Source of the DNA: Streptomyces sp. CT34
GTDB lineage: Bacteria; Actinomycetota; Actinomycetes; Streptomycetales; Streptomycetaceae
Assembly: GCF_000805335.1 (NCBI RefSeq)
Contig: NZ_KN708638.1
Location: 3,279,573 to 3,339,007 of the forward strand
DNA length: 59,435 nucleotides
Reading direction: 5' to 3'
The position numbers and the translations under genes were made by a program. The notes beneath the pieces are model-generated. The model was not told the origin of the DNA, searched no databases, and saw only the letters and a list, made by a program, of their open reading frames with translations. Shown piece after piece: positions 28,130 to 36,597 of this stretch; the stretch's first letter is position 1; each line of letters opens with the position of its first letter.

Positions 28130-29512
28130 TCAGCGGGGGTGCGGTGTGAACTCCACCGGGAGGGACCGCAGTCCGCGCATGATGAGCCCGCCACGCCAGC
28201 GCAAATCATCCGGTTCCACCGCAAGCCGGATGTCCGGGAGTCGGGTCAGCAGGGTGGCGAGCGCGGTCTGCCCTTCGAGGCGGGCCAGCGGCGCGCCGAG
28301 GCAGTAGTGGATGCCGTGCCCGTATCCCAGGTGCGGGTTGTCACGCCGGGTGAGGTCGAGGACGTCCGGCTCGGTGAACCGCGCCGGGTCGCGGTCGGCG
28401 GCGGCCAGCACCACGAGCACCGGGTCCCCCTCGGCGATCCGCTGCCCGCCCAGCGTCAGCTCCCGGGTCGCGAACCGCCAGGTGGCCAGCTCCACGGGAC
28501 CGTCGAAGCGCAGCAGCTCCTCGATGCCGGTGGCGAGAAGTTCGGTGTCGCCGGCCGCCATCGACTTCTGGAGCAGCTCGCGCTGGGCGGGGTGGCGCAG
28601 CAGCGCGTAGGTGCCGTTGCCGATGAGGTTGACGGTGGTCTCGAAACCGGCGAAGAGCAGGATGAAGGCCATCGCCGCGGCCTCGTTCTCGGTGAGGTGC
28701 TCGCCGTGGTCGGAGGCGCGGATCAGGCCGGAGATCAGGTCCTCGTCCGGGGCGGGCGTCGCGCCCAGGCCCGCCCGCTTGCTGTGGATCAGCTCGGCCA
28801 GGTACGCGCGCATCTTCTTCACCGAGCGGGCGACGCCGCCGCGCGGCCCCCCGCCGTGGCCGGCTTTTATGTGTCGCAGCATCATGCCCGCCCAGTCGCG
28901 GAAGTCGTCCTGGTCCTCGGGCGGGACGCCGAGCAGGTCGCAGATCGCGTAGATCGGCAGCGGGAACGCGAACTCGTGGATCAGGTCCGCACTCCCCCGT
29001 GCCGCGAAGCCGTCGATCAGGCGGTCCGTCAACTCCTGTACGCGCGGTGCGAATTCGGCGACCCGGCGGGGGGTGAACGCCTTCGAGACCAGGCGGCGCA
29101 GCCGGGTGTGGTCCGGCGGGTCGATGTTCAGCAGATGCGTCATCAGGTTCGCGCTGCGCTCACCGGGGATGCCGATCTTGCCCTTGCCGTGGGCCGCCTC
29201 GGAGTGGTGCACCGGGTTCTTGGACAGCCGCGCGTCGGCGAGCGCCTGCCGGGCGTCCGCGTAGCGGGTGACCAGCCACGCCTCGACGCCGCTGGGCAGC
29301 GCCGTCCGGTGCACCGGGGCGTGCTCCCGCAGCCAGGCGTAGGCCGGGTACGGGTCGGCGGCGAACTCCCAGGTGAAGAGGTCGGGGGTGGGACCGGGGG
29401 TCGGACCGGGGACGGCCACGGGGCAACCGGTGGGCGGGCCGCCCACCGGGCGGGCGTCGGGCCGGCTCTCCGGACAGGCATCGGGCCCGGTTTCCGGGCG
29501 GGCGTCGGACAT
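28130..29512 (-). CDS. cytochrome P450
   Basis: 460 residues. I-helix oxygen-binding motif FAGFETTVN, K-helix ExxR in GIEELLRFDGPVE, and haem loop LGYGHGIHYCLGAPLARLEG with the cysteine ligand. The loop phenylalanine (FGxGxHxC) is tyrosine here. These are soluble class I bacterial P450 features, needing a ferredoxin and reductase that are not encoded nearby. The N-terminal 40 residues are Pro/Gly-rich and non-conserved. No biosynthetic cluster genes are adjacent, so the substrate is unknown. Confidence 0.93.
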   Translation of the reverse strand: MSDARPETGPDACPESRPDARPVGGPPTGCPVAVPGPTPGPTPDLFTWEFAADPYPAYAWLREHAPVHRTALPSGVEAWLVTRYADARQALADARLSKNPVHHSEAAHGKGKIGIPGERSANLMTHLLNIDPPDHTRLRRLVSKAFTPRRVAEFAPRVQELTDRLIDGFAARGSADLIHEFAFPLPIYAICDLLGVPPEDQDDFRDWAGMMLRHIKAGHGGGPRGGVARSVKKMRAYLAELIHSKRAGLGATPAPDEDLISGLIRASDHGEHLTENEAAAMAFILLFAGFETTVNLIGNGTYALLRHPAQRELLQKSMAAGDTELLATGIEELLRFDGPVELATWRFATRELTLGGQRIAEGDPVLVVLAAADRDPARFTEPDVLDLTRRDNPHLGYGHGIHYCLGAPLARLEGQTALATLLTRLPDIRLAVEPDDLRWRGGLIMRGLRSLPVEFTPHPR

Positions 29513-29583
29513 CTGCTGCACATATCGACCGTAACCGGTGACGCACCCGCCCCACTCCGCCCGCACGTCACACCCGTGGCCCG

Positions 29584-29695
29584 CCCCCACGGCTCACCCG
29601 CGGCTCATCCCTAACCCACGGCTCACCCGTCACCCGCGGCTCATCCCGTCACCGGGACTCACCCCGTCACCCGGGGCTCACCCCGTCTCCACGCC
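29584..29695. repeat. imperfect tandem repeats between P450 and the LysR gene
   Basis: About six units of the type CGGCTCACCCGTCACC with 1-3 changes each, ending inside the last codons of the LysR gene. It probably arose by slippage; no function is suggested. Confidence 0.6.
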
Positions 29696-30553
29696 CAGCC
29701 CCGTCAGGAACGCCGCCGCGGCCGGCGACGGTCCCAGGCCGCTCCACACCACCCGCTCGGTGCGCTCCGGCGCCGGCCGCACCCGCACGATGCGCAGCCC
29801 GGTCAGCTTCCGGGCGAACGCCTCCGGCACCATGCCCACGCCGAGCCCGGCCCGGACCAGCTTCGCCAGGAACTCCACGGTGGTCACCTCGAACGCCACC
29901 TCCGACGTCAGCCCCGCCACCCGGAACGCCTCCTCGCGCTGACGGCGGGCCGCCGAGCCCTCGGCGTAGTCGACGAAGGTCTCGCGCGCCACCCGCGCCA
30001 GCGTCGTCCACTCCCGCCCGGCCAGCGGATGCTCCGGCGGCACCACCGCGACCAGCTCCCCGTGCGCCAGCACCTTCTCCCGCACGCCGACCGTGCGCGC
30101 CCCGGGCACCAGCCCGACGAACGCCACGTCCAGCACGCCCGCCCGCACCCGCTCGATCAGCAGATCGCTCATGTCCATCTGGAGGCTGATCCGCACCTTC
30201 GGGTACTTCGTACGGAACGCACCCAGCTCACGGGCGAGATCGACCGCCTCGACGGTGGAGATCGCCCCCACCGCCAGCCGCCCGCGCACCTCGCCGGTCG
30301 CCGCCTCCACCTCGGCGCGGGCCCGCTCGGCCGCCTGGAGCGCCTGCCGGGCGACCGGAACGAACGCTTCCCCGGCGGCGGTCAGCCGCACGCTCCGGCT
30401 CGTCCGGTCGAAGAGCCGGGCCCCCAGCTCCTTCTCCAGCCTGGCGACCTGATGGCTGAGCGCGGACTGCACCACATGACAGCGCTCCGCGGCCCGGGTG
30501 AACCCACCGGTCTCGGCGACCGCGACGACGTACCGCATCTGCTGGAGCTCCAT
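29678..30553 (-). CDS. LysR-family transcriptional regulator
   Basis: 291 residues. N-terminal winged HTH (MELQQMRYVVAVAETGGFTRAAERCHVVQSALSHQVARLEKELGARLFDR pattern, about 1-65) and a periplasmic-binding-like effector domain to the end (VVPPEHPLAG, VRAGLGVGMVPEAFA). It lies divergent to an MFS transporter with about 147 bases between, the classic arrangement in which the regulator controls both genes. The 24-bp-spaced direct repeat in the gap is a candidate binding site. Ligand unknown. Confidence 0.93.
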   Translation of the reverse strand: MELQQMRYVVAVAETGGFTRAAERCHVVQSALSHQVARLEKELGARLFDRTSRSVRLTAAGEAFVPVARQALQAAERARAEVEAATGEVRGRLAVGAISTVEAVDLARELGAFRTKYPKVRISLQMDMSDLLIERVRAGVLDVAFVGLVPGARTVGVREKVLAHGELVAVVPPEHPLAGREWTTLARVARETFVDYAEGSAARRQREEAFRVAGLTSEVAFEVTTVEFLAKLVRAGLGVGMVPEAFARKLTGLRIVRVRPAPERTERVVWSGLGPSPAAAAFLTGLGVETG

Positions 30554-30609
30554 GCGCGCGATGGTAGGCGCGCGACCACCGGCACCCGCCGCGCGCCCGT
30601 CCGTCGCGA

Positions 30610-30644
30610 TACGAGATCGACGATCAATCGCTGTACGAGATCGA
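30610..30644. promoter_or_regulatory. direct repeat TACGAGATCGA in the lysR/MFS intergenic region
   Basis: TACGAGATCGA occurs at 30610-30620 and 30634-30644, with GATCAATC between. Repeats separated by about two helical turns in a divergent LysR promoter suit binding of a LysR tetramer. The sequence around them is AT-rich compared with the genome. Confidence 0.5.
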
Positions 30645-30700
30645 TGCGATGAAAACTATGTGTTGGACCGATGGATGGCGCGGCCCCGAGGCTGGACGCC

Positions 30701-31936
30701 ATGAGAACCATCACGCCGCAGCAGACCGCACCGGACACGCACACACCACCGCCCCGCCTGGGGCGCGGCACCCTGCTGCTCATGTCCGCCGCCGCCGGAC
30801 TGTCCGTCGCCGGCAACTACTTCGCCCAGCCCCTCCTGGACGTCATAGGCCACGACCTCCACCTCTCCGCCGGCACCGCCGCCCTGGTCGTCACCGTCGC
30901 CCAGACCGGCTACGGAATCGGCCTGCTGCTCCTCGTCCCCCTCGGCGACCTCCTGGAACGCCGCCGGCTCGCGGTCGTCCTCTGCGCCCTGACCGCCGCC
31001 TTCCTGACCGTGACGGCGAGCGCCCCGAACGGCGCGCTGCTGCTGGCCGGCACCGCCCTGACCGGTCTGGCCTCGGTCGCCGCCCAGGTCGTCATGCCGT
31101 ACGCGGCGACGCTGGCCGCTCCCGAGGAACGCGGCCGGACCATCGGCACCGTGATGACCGGCCTGCTGCTCGGCATCCTGCTGGCCCGTACGGCGGCCGG
31201 GCTGCTCGCCCAACTCGGCGGCTGGCGCACCGTTTACTGGGTCAACGCCGCCCTGATGCTGCTGATGGCCGTCCTGCTGCGGCTCCGCCTGCCCGCCCTC
31301 CGCACCACCGCCGGGCTGCGCTACCCCGCCCTGCTCCGCTCAACTCTGGCCCTGTTCGCGCAGGAACCGATGCTGCGCCGGCGGGCGGCGCTCGGCGCCC
31401 TGTCCTTCGCGGGCTTCAGTGTCCTGTGGACCGCGATGGCGTTCCTGCTGTCGGGACCCGCGTACGGCTGGCAGGAGTCCACGATCGGGCTGCTGGGGCT
31501 GGTCGGCGCGGCCGGTTCGCTCGCCGCCTCGGTCGCCGGGCGCCTCGCGGACCGCGGACTGGTCCACCGGGTCACCGGCGTCTGCGCGTTCCTGCTCCTC
31601 GGCTCCTGGGGGCTCCTCGCGGCCGGCGGCGCGGGCGGCGGCTGGTCGCTGGCGGCGCTGCTGGCCGGGGTGATCGTGCTGGACCTCGCCGCCCAAGGGG
31701 TGCACGTCAGCAACCAGAACCTGGTGTACGGGGTACGCCCCGAGGCGCGCAACCGCCTCAACTCGGCCTACATGACCAGCTACTTCGTGGGCGGCGCGGT
31801 GGGGTCGGCGCTGACCTCGGTGGTGTGGAGCCGCGGCGGCTGGAACGGCGTCTGTGCGCTGGGGGCGGGGCTGGCGGTGGCCCTGGCGGGGGTTTGGACG
31901 GTGGAGCGGCTCAGGCGGAGAACTCTCCGTGCCTGA
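30701..31936 (+). CDS. MFS transporter
   Basis: 411 residues with 12 hydrophobic segments. Starts after a short polar tail with LLLMSAAAGLSVAGNYFAQPLL; the loop 2-3 motif reads LGDLLERRRLAVVL. It resembles the YnfM/AraJ-like exporters often paired with a LysR regulator. Substrate unknown. The ATG at 30701 has GAGG about 10 bases upstream; another in-frame ATG at 30671 lacks a ribosome-binding site. Its 3' end overlaps the convergent DUF397 gene by 26 bases. Confidence 0.88.
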   Translation: MRTITPQQTAPDTHTPPPRLGRGTLLLMSAAAGLSVAGNYFAQPLLDVIGHDLHLSAGTAALVVTVAQTGYGIGLLLLVPLGDLLERRRLAVVLCALTAAFLTVTASAPNGALLLAGTALTGLASVAAQVVMPYAATLAAPEERGRTIGTVMTGLLLGILLARTAAGLLAQLGGWRTVYWVNAALMLLMAVLLRLRLPALRTTAGLRYPALLRSTLALFAQEPMLRRRAALGALSFAGFSVLWTAMAFLLSGPAYGWQESTIGLLGLVGAAGSLAASVAGRLADRGLVHRVTGVCAFLLLGSWGLLAAGGAGGGWSLAALLAGVIVLDLAAQGVHVSNQNLVYGVRPEARNRLNSAYMTSYFVGGAVGSALTSVVWSRGGWNGVCALGAGLAVALAGVWTVERLRRRTLRA

Positions 31937-32135
31937 CGGCCGAGACGAAGGCTGACCAGCTTTCGGAGGGGAAGATCAGCGCGGGGCCGGTGGGGCGCTT
32001 GCTGTCGCGTACGGGGACTTGGGCGTGGCCGCGGGCTACTTCTAGGCAATCGGCTTGACTGCCGCCGCTGTGGCTGGACTTGTACCAGTCGGTGAGTGTG
32101 GACGAGTCGGTGACGGTGTGCTCACTGCTGACCAT
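31911..32135 (-). CDS. DUF397 protein
   Basis: 74 residues. Contains WYKSSHSGGSQADCLEVARG and VPVRDSKRPTGPALIFPSESWSAFVSAVR, the defining DUF397 pattern. Such small proteins are encoded beside XRE regulators (here overlapping by 14 bases) throughout Streptomyces, BldB/WhiJ-like clusters being the studied cases, and are thought to antagonise or modulate their partner. The 3' end overlaps the MFS gene on the other strand. Confidence 0.95.
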   Translation of the reverse strand: MVSSEHTVTDSSTLTDWYKSSHSGGSQADCLEVARGHAQVPVRDSKRPTGPALIFPSESWSAFVSAVRHGEFSA

Positions 32136-32946
32136 GTGCGTGTTCCTCCGCTGCCGCTCTGACGAGGTCCAGTGACTCCTTTCGCGACAAGGCGTCGCTC
32201 AAGGCCAGAGAGTAGGCCGTCTGACAGGCGTTCACCAACGACGGATCATCCATCAGACGCCCGGTCTCGAAAGCGTCGACATACGCTACCGGGGCGGAGC
32301 CCTCGAAGCTCATCAGTGTGAGCAGACTCTCCATGAGCGGGTGTGCACCGACGCGGTACGGAAGGACGTGCAGTCGAATCCGTCGCGACTCGGCCAAATC
32401 GACGATCTTGTACAGCTGTTCCGCCATGACCTGAGGCCCACCGACCGCGCGTCGCAGCACGGCCTCGTCGAGAAGCGTCCAGACGACCGGAGCCGATGGT
32501 CCGTCGAGAATCCGGGCACGCTCTGTTCGGATGAAAACTTCCCTGTCAAGTTCCTCGTCTGTGGGGTTGGGGCGATAGGCGGCGAACACAGCCCGCGCGT
32601 AGCCGGGCGTCTGGAACAGGCCGGGAACCAGCGAGAGCGCGAACTGCTGGATCAGCGTTGCCTGTCGCTCCAGTTCGGCCGCGGCAGCGAAGCGAGGGTC
32701 GTACTTGCTCTCCAGATCCTCCAGCCACCGGCCGAAGAACCCGTCCGTCCCCAGCGCCCGGTCGATCCGCTGCGCGTCATCCGGCTTCGGAAGCCGCCTA
32801 CCCGCCTCGAAATGGCTGATCAGCGTCGGCGAGCACACCACGAGCTCACTCAGCGCCTCCTGCGTCAGGCCGGCCGCGATGCGCCGGATCCTCAGCTCCT
32901 CGCCGTACTTCTCCCGGGGCGTACGTGGCCGGTGTTCCCTCTGCAT
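32122..32946 (-). CDS. XRE-family HTH regulator with DUF5753 domain
   Basis: 274 residues. N-terminal helix-turn-helix (LRIRRIAAGLTQEALSELVVCSPTLISHFEAGRRLP, about 18-52) and a C-terminal DUF5753-type domain (SLVPGLFQTPGYARAVF, RTERARIL, LLDEAVLRR, QLYKIVDLAE, VLPYRVGAHP). This is the WhiJ-like architecture. It pairs with the overlapping DUF397 gene and probably regulates the operon from the 175-base divergent promoter upstream. GGGGAG lies 8 bases before the ATG. Confidence 0.95.
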   Translation of the reverse strand: MQREHRPRTPREKYGEELRIRRIAAGLTQEALSELVVCSPTLISHFEAGRRLPKPDDAQRIDRALGTDGFFGRWLEDLESKYDPRFAAAAELERQATLIQQFALSLVPGLFQTPGYARAVFAAYRPNPTDEELDREVFIRTERARILDGPSAPVVWTLLDEAVLRRAVGGPQVMAEQLYKIVDLAESRRIRLHVLPYRVGAHPLMESLLTLMSFEGSAPVAYVDAFETGRLMDDPSLVNACQTAYSLALSDALSRKESLDLVRAAAEEHAHGQQ

Positions 32947-33121
32947 GGCTGAACTCCCCTGCTTGACGGCTGCGTTGTCGGGCTCGACCCACTAGCAGCG
33001 TAGCCAGCACAGGCCCGACTCTGTGAGGGAACGACCACACAGCGTGAAGAAACGCAGAACCCTCGCGACCGGGGTGCACCGGCCCGAGGGCGTGGCCACC
33101 AACCCCACGGAGGTTGACGAC

Positions 33122-33478
33122 ATGACCGACCCTAATCGACGGCTCATGGACGGCGGGCGGCTTCTGCCATGGACCAGTCCGGAAGGGAAGCCGTGCTATC
33201 TCCTCGCGAGCGACGGGGCCGGATACGTCTCCCGCATGGCCGACCGGGTCGAGGCGGCGCAGCTCGACTCGGCGGCCGAACTCATCGAGGAGGCCGGTCG
33301 CGTCCTTCGCACTCGGACGTGGACGCCAGGTGAAATCCACCTACTCGCGGCCGACTTGACCACATCGCTCGCCAATGTGCGCCGGGTGGCGGTGAGTCGG
33401 GGCGACCGGTTGCCCGTGGCCCCGTACGACGACACGGACGGCGACGACGACGGTCGCAGAGCGGATCACTTGCTCTGA
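33122..33478 (+). CDS. small protein divergent to the XRE/DUF397 pair, unknown function
   Basis: 118 residues. LLPWTSPEGKPCYLLASDGAGYVSRMADRVEAAQLDSAAELIEEA is followed by an RVLRTRTWTPGEIHLLAADLTTSLANVRRVA helix region and an acidic tail. I recall similar proteins next to XRE/DUF397 modules in Streptomyces but no named domain. The ATG is preceded by ACGGAGG. In-frame sequence upstream from 33023 was rejected as non-coding. The last 13 bases overlap the convergent P-loop/Sel1 gene. It may be regulated from the shared divergent promoter with the XRE gene. Confidence 0.75.
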   Translation: MTDPNRRLMDGGRLLPWTSPEGKPCYLLASDGAGYVSRMADRVEAAQLDSAAELIEEAGRVLRTRTWTPGEIHLLAADLTTSLANVRRVAVSRGDRLPVAPYDDTDGDDDGRRADHLL

Positions 33479-35436
33479 TCGGGCACGGGGTGGCCCAGGG
33501 CCGCGGCCTTGCGGTACCAGGCCGCGGCTTCAGCCTCGTCACCGTCCTTCTTGTGCAGCTCGGCGAGGCGGAACGCACCGTAGGCGTCGCCCATTTCGTA
33601 CCCCTTGAGGTACCAGTCCCTGGCCCCTTCGGCACCGTTATGCGTTTCGAGGAGTACTCCGAGATTGGTGGCGTGCATCGCACGGCCCTCGTCGGCGCCG
33701 TCCCGGAAGTTCTCCGCCGCATCGCCCACGGACTCCGAGCGCGTGGAGTGGTGCTTGAGCACCTCGGCGGCCCACGCATCGCCCGCGTCCATAGCCCGTC
33801 GCAGCCATACCCTGGCGGACTCCTGCTCGTTCCACAACAGGTTCGCGGCAGCCACGCCTGCCGCGACCGGCGCGTACCCGGCACGCTCCGCCTCTAGATA
33901 GCTGTCGATGGCGCCGTCTTCATCGCGCCTGCCGAACAACAGATCGCCGAGTATGTACGCCGCCTCCGCGCTGCCGCCTTTCCGCCCCACCGTCAACCAG
34001 TGCTCGGCCCGCGCCCGCAGCAGCTTCCCCAGCAGTGTCGCCGCCTCCGCGTCTCCGGCCTCGGCAGCGCTCTCCAAGTACGGCTCGGCGGCCTTGCCGT
34101 CGCCCCGCTCGGCGAGCATCCAGCCGAGCCGCCCCGCCGACTGTGTCTGCCCGGTTTCTGCGGCCCGCCGGAACCACTGCTCAGCCTCGGCCTCCTCCCC
34201 CAGTGATTCCGAGAGGACGCCGAGGTTGTGCAGGGCGGAGCTGTCCCCCGCCTCCGCGGCGCGCTCAAACGCGGCGCGCGCTTCCGCTGCGACCTCCCCG
34301 TAGTCGTACGCCTCGTCTGTCCGGGCCGCCTCCAAGGCACAGCCCCACACTTGGCCGTCCACGGCGGGCAGTTCGTCGCGCCGGGCCGCCGTCTCGACGA
34401 GGAACGGCGCGGCCCGCCAGGTGTCGCCCGTGACGCGGTCGAGCAGCCGCAGCAGCCCGTGGCGGCGCTCGACCGCCCAGGCACGGGCGTCCTCGATCGA
34501 CTCGCGGTCCATCCCGGTCACGTCCGCATAGCCCTCGTGGACCTTGAGGAGGAGGTCCATGGGGAGGGGGCCGGTGAGCCCGCAGCGGGCGAGGTCCAGG
34601 GCGGCGCGGACCAGGGCGTGGCCGCGCGGGTGCCGGTCGGCGCGGCGGGCGCGCCACCACTCGTCCCAGAGGAGGGGGGAGAGGGTGAGGTAGGCGGGGG
34701 CGCCTTCGGGGCCGCTGGACGCGACCGCGTCGAGCAGCCGGGGGTCGGCCGTGTGTTCCGCCGTCGTGGCGAGCCGTTGCCGTTCCGCCGGGCTCCACTC
34801 CCGCCCCAACTCGACGGTGTGCGCGAGGTCGAGGACACGGCCGCGCGGCTCGTTGCGGCACGCGTCGTACGCGTCCTCGCGCATCGTCGCGATCACGACG
34901 ACCCGCAGCGCGGTCAACTGGGCCAGCAGACGCGGCTCCAGCCCGCCGTCGCCGTCACCGAGATACCCGTCCAGGTCGTCGAGCCAGAGGACGTAGCGGT
35001 CCGGGCGGCCCTGCAACAGGGCCGGCAGTCCGCGCAGATCCGTGCCTCGTGCCGGCGCGAACGTCCGGAAGTCCGCGAGCTCTCCGGCCATCGCCTCCAG
35101 CGCGCTGCGCGACTTGCCGGTGAACGGTTCACCGAGCAGCAGCATCAGACCACCGCGCAAACGGGCCTGCGTGACCGTGGAGTTCAGCTCGGTATCGCGG
35201 TCGCGGATGACGTAGGGAGGCAAGGGCGGATACCCGCCCACGCGGTGGGTGGGGCGCACGCCCAGCGCGATGGGGTCCACGTCCCCGGCCAAGGGCCAGC
35301 CCGCTGGGTCAGGAATGGCCCCGGGGAAGCCGCCCGGGTGCAGGGTCACCGCGCCGATGGTTTCGGCCTGCACCACGCTGCCCAGGCTGCCACCGGAGAT
35401 GACGTTCTCCGACCGCCGTGGCTGCTCATTTTCCAC
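33466..35436 (-). CDS. P-loop (STAND-like) protein with Sel1-like repeats and short N-terminal motif
   Basis: 656 residues. The first 30 residues contain ENVISGGSLGSVVQAETIG, a pattern found at the N-terminus of many actinobacterial NLR-like proteins. An NTPase core follows: Walker A LLLGEPFTGKSRSA (about 98-111), Walker B YVLWLDDLDGYLGDG, and a sensor-like VVVIATMREDAY. The C-terminal half (about 385-650) is a run of Sel1/TPR-type repeats (SALHNLGVLSESLGEEAEAEQWFRRAAETG, DAYGAFRLAELHKKDGDEAEAAAWYRKAAALG). This layout (signal motif, NTPase, superstructure-forming repeats) suggests a signal-sensing STAND ATPase. No effector domain lies in the chain. GTG start with GAGGGGG upstream. Confidence 0.8.
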   Translation of the reverse strand: MENEQPRRSENVISGGSLGSVVQAETIGAVTLHPGGFPGAIPDPAGWPLAGDVDPIALGVRPTHRVGGYPPLPPYVIRDRDTELNSTVTQARLRGGLMLLLGEPFTGKSRSALEAMAGELADFRTFAPARGTDLRGLPALLQGRPDRYVLWLDDLDGYLGDGDGGLEPRLLAQLTALRVVVIATMREDAYDACRNEPRGRVLDLAHTVELGREWSPAERQRLATTAEHTADPRLLDAVASSGPEGAPAYLTLSPLLWDEWWRARRADRHPRGHALVRAALDLARCGLTGPLPMDLLLKVHEGYADVTGMDRESIEDARAWAVERRHGLLRLLDRVTGDTWRAAPFLVETAARRDELPAVDGQVWGCALEAARTDEAYDYGEVAAEARAAFERAAEAGDSSALHNLGVLSESLGEEAEAEQWFRRAAETGQTQSAGRLGWMLAERGDGKAAEPYLESAAEAGDAEAATLLGKLLRARAEHWLTVGRKGGSAEAAYILGDLLFGRRDEDGAIDSYLEAERAGYAPVAAGVAAANLLWNEQESARVWLRRAMDAGDAWAAEVLKHHSTRSESVGDAAENFRDGADEGRAMHATNLGVLLETHNGAEGARDWYLKGYEMGDAYGAFRLAELHKKDGDEAEAAAWYRKAAALGHPVPDQSK

Positions 35437-35487
35437 CCGCGCCCCCTCATCTACCGCTCCCCCAACGGTACTTAACCAACGCGCCCT

Positions 35488-36531
35488 TCAGCGGCTTTCG
35501 GCCGCCACCACCGCATCCCGATACGTCCGGGCCGCCGCCCGGAGTGCGGCCTCCGGGTCGACGCCCTCGGACTCGGCGCGGACGGCGAGGGAGAGCAGTT
35601 CGTAGCCGATGCCCGGGCCCGAGGGGGTCGGGACGTTCAGGCCCGCGGTGCGGACCCGGGAGGCGAGCTTGGCCGCCAGGGCGAGGCCGGGCTGGGCGAG
35701 CGGGATGCCCTCGGTGACGGACTCGCGCTGCTTCTCCTCGGCCTTGGTGCGGAGCCAGTGGGCCTTGACGTCCTCGGGGGTCTGGGCGGTCTCGGCGCCG
35801 AAGACGTGCGGGTGGCGGCGGAGCAGCTTCTCGACGATGGTGCCGGCCACGTCGTCGACCGAGAACGGCTCGTCGGGGTCGTCCTGGGCGATCCGGGCGT
35901 GGAAGACGACCTGGAGGAGCACATCGCCCAGTTCCTCGCGCAGCGCCTCGCGGTCGCCCTCCTCGATGGCCTCGACCAGCTCGTACGCCTCCTCGATGGC
36001 GTACTTGGCCAGGTCGCGGTGGGTGCGGATGCCGCTCCAGGGGCACTCGGCGCGGATCTGGTCCATGACCTGGACGAGGTCGAGCAGCCGGGCGCCGGGG
36101 AGGTCGTAGGAACCAGGGAGCAGTTCCAGGTCGGGCATGGTCTCGCGGCCGGATCCGGCGAGCCGGGCCAGGCCGTCGGTCAGCGCGCTCTCGCCGTCGG
36201 CGGAGGTGATGACCACGGCCGTACGGGCGCCGGATGGGGGGACCTCCCGTGCCGTTGAGGCTACGGGGGAGCAGTAGTCGACCAGTTCGCGGGCGGTGGG
36301 GGCGGCGATCTCGACAGTGACGCCGGCCTCCCGTAGGTAGGGCAGCTGCGGATGGTCCGGGTCGGCGCAGAGCACCCGCTCGGCGGCCCGCACGATCTGC
36401 CACGCGGGCCAGGACAGCAGTCCGGGGGCGACCCGGTGGCTGGTCGTGAGCAGGACCAGGCGGCCGGTGCCGGCGCCCTGGGGGTGGGGCTCGGCGCCGG
36501 CGTCGGCGGCGGAGGTGGCGTCAGCGTTCAC
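35488..36531 (-). CDS. mazG: MazG-type nucleoside triphosphate pyrophosphohydrolase
   Basis: 347 residues. The MazG core has IRAECPWSGIRTHRDLAKYAIEEAYELVEAIEEGD and EELGDVLLQVVFHARIA with the Mg2+-binding EExxE/ExxD residues. It hydrolyses NTPs to NMP and pyrophosphate as nucleotide-pool housekeeping and affects (p)ppGpp levels in some species. The N-terminal ~110 residues (GRLVLLTTSHRVAPGLLSWPAWQIV ... ) resemble the methylase-like extension of actinobacterial MazG. The gene lies just upstream of the repeat protein gene, with a 51-base gap. GTG start; no strong ribosome-binding site. Confidence 0.92.
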   Translation of the reverse strand: MNADATSAADAGAEPHPQGAGTGRLVLLTTSHRVAPGLLSWPAWQIVRAAERVLCADPDHPQLPYLREAGVTVEIAAPTARELVDYCSPVASTAREVPPSGARTAVVITSADGESALTDGLARLAGSGRETMPDLELLPGSYDLPGARLLDLVQVMDQIRAECPWSGIRTHRDLAKYAIEEAYELVEAIEEGDREALREELGDVLLQVVFHARIAQDDPDEPFSVDDVAGTIVEKLLRRHPHVFGAETAQTPEDVKAHWLRTKAEEKQRESVTEGIPLAQPGLALAAKLASRVRTAGLNVPTPSGPGIGYELLSLAVRAESEGVDPEAALRAAARTYRDAVVAAESR

Positions 36532-36570
36532 GCTTCGAACGTAACGCAAGGGGGTGACAGAGACGCCGGT

Positions 36571-36596
36571 GCCCGCCCCCTCCCCAGGGGGCAGGC
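36571..36596 (-). terminator. hairpin after the SurA-like lipoprotein gene
   Basis: GCCCGCCCCCT pairs with AGGGGGCAGGC (one mismatch) immediately beyond the TAG stop at 36598. It would separate the lipoprotein transcript from mazG. Confidence 0.6.
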
Positions 36597-36597
36597 G

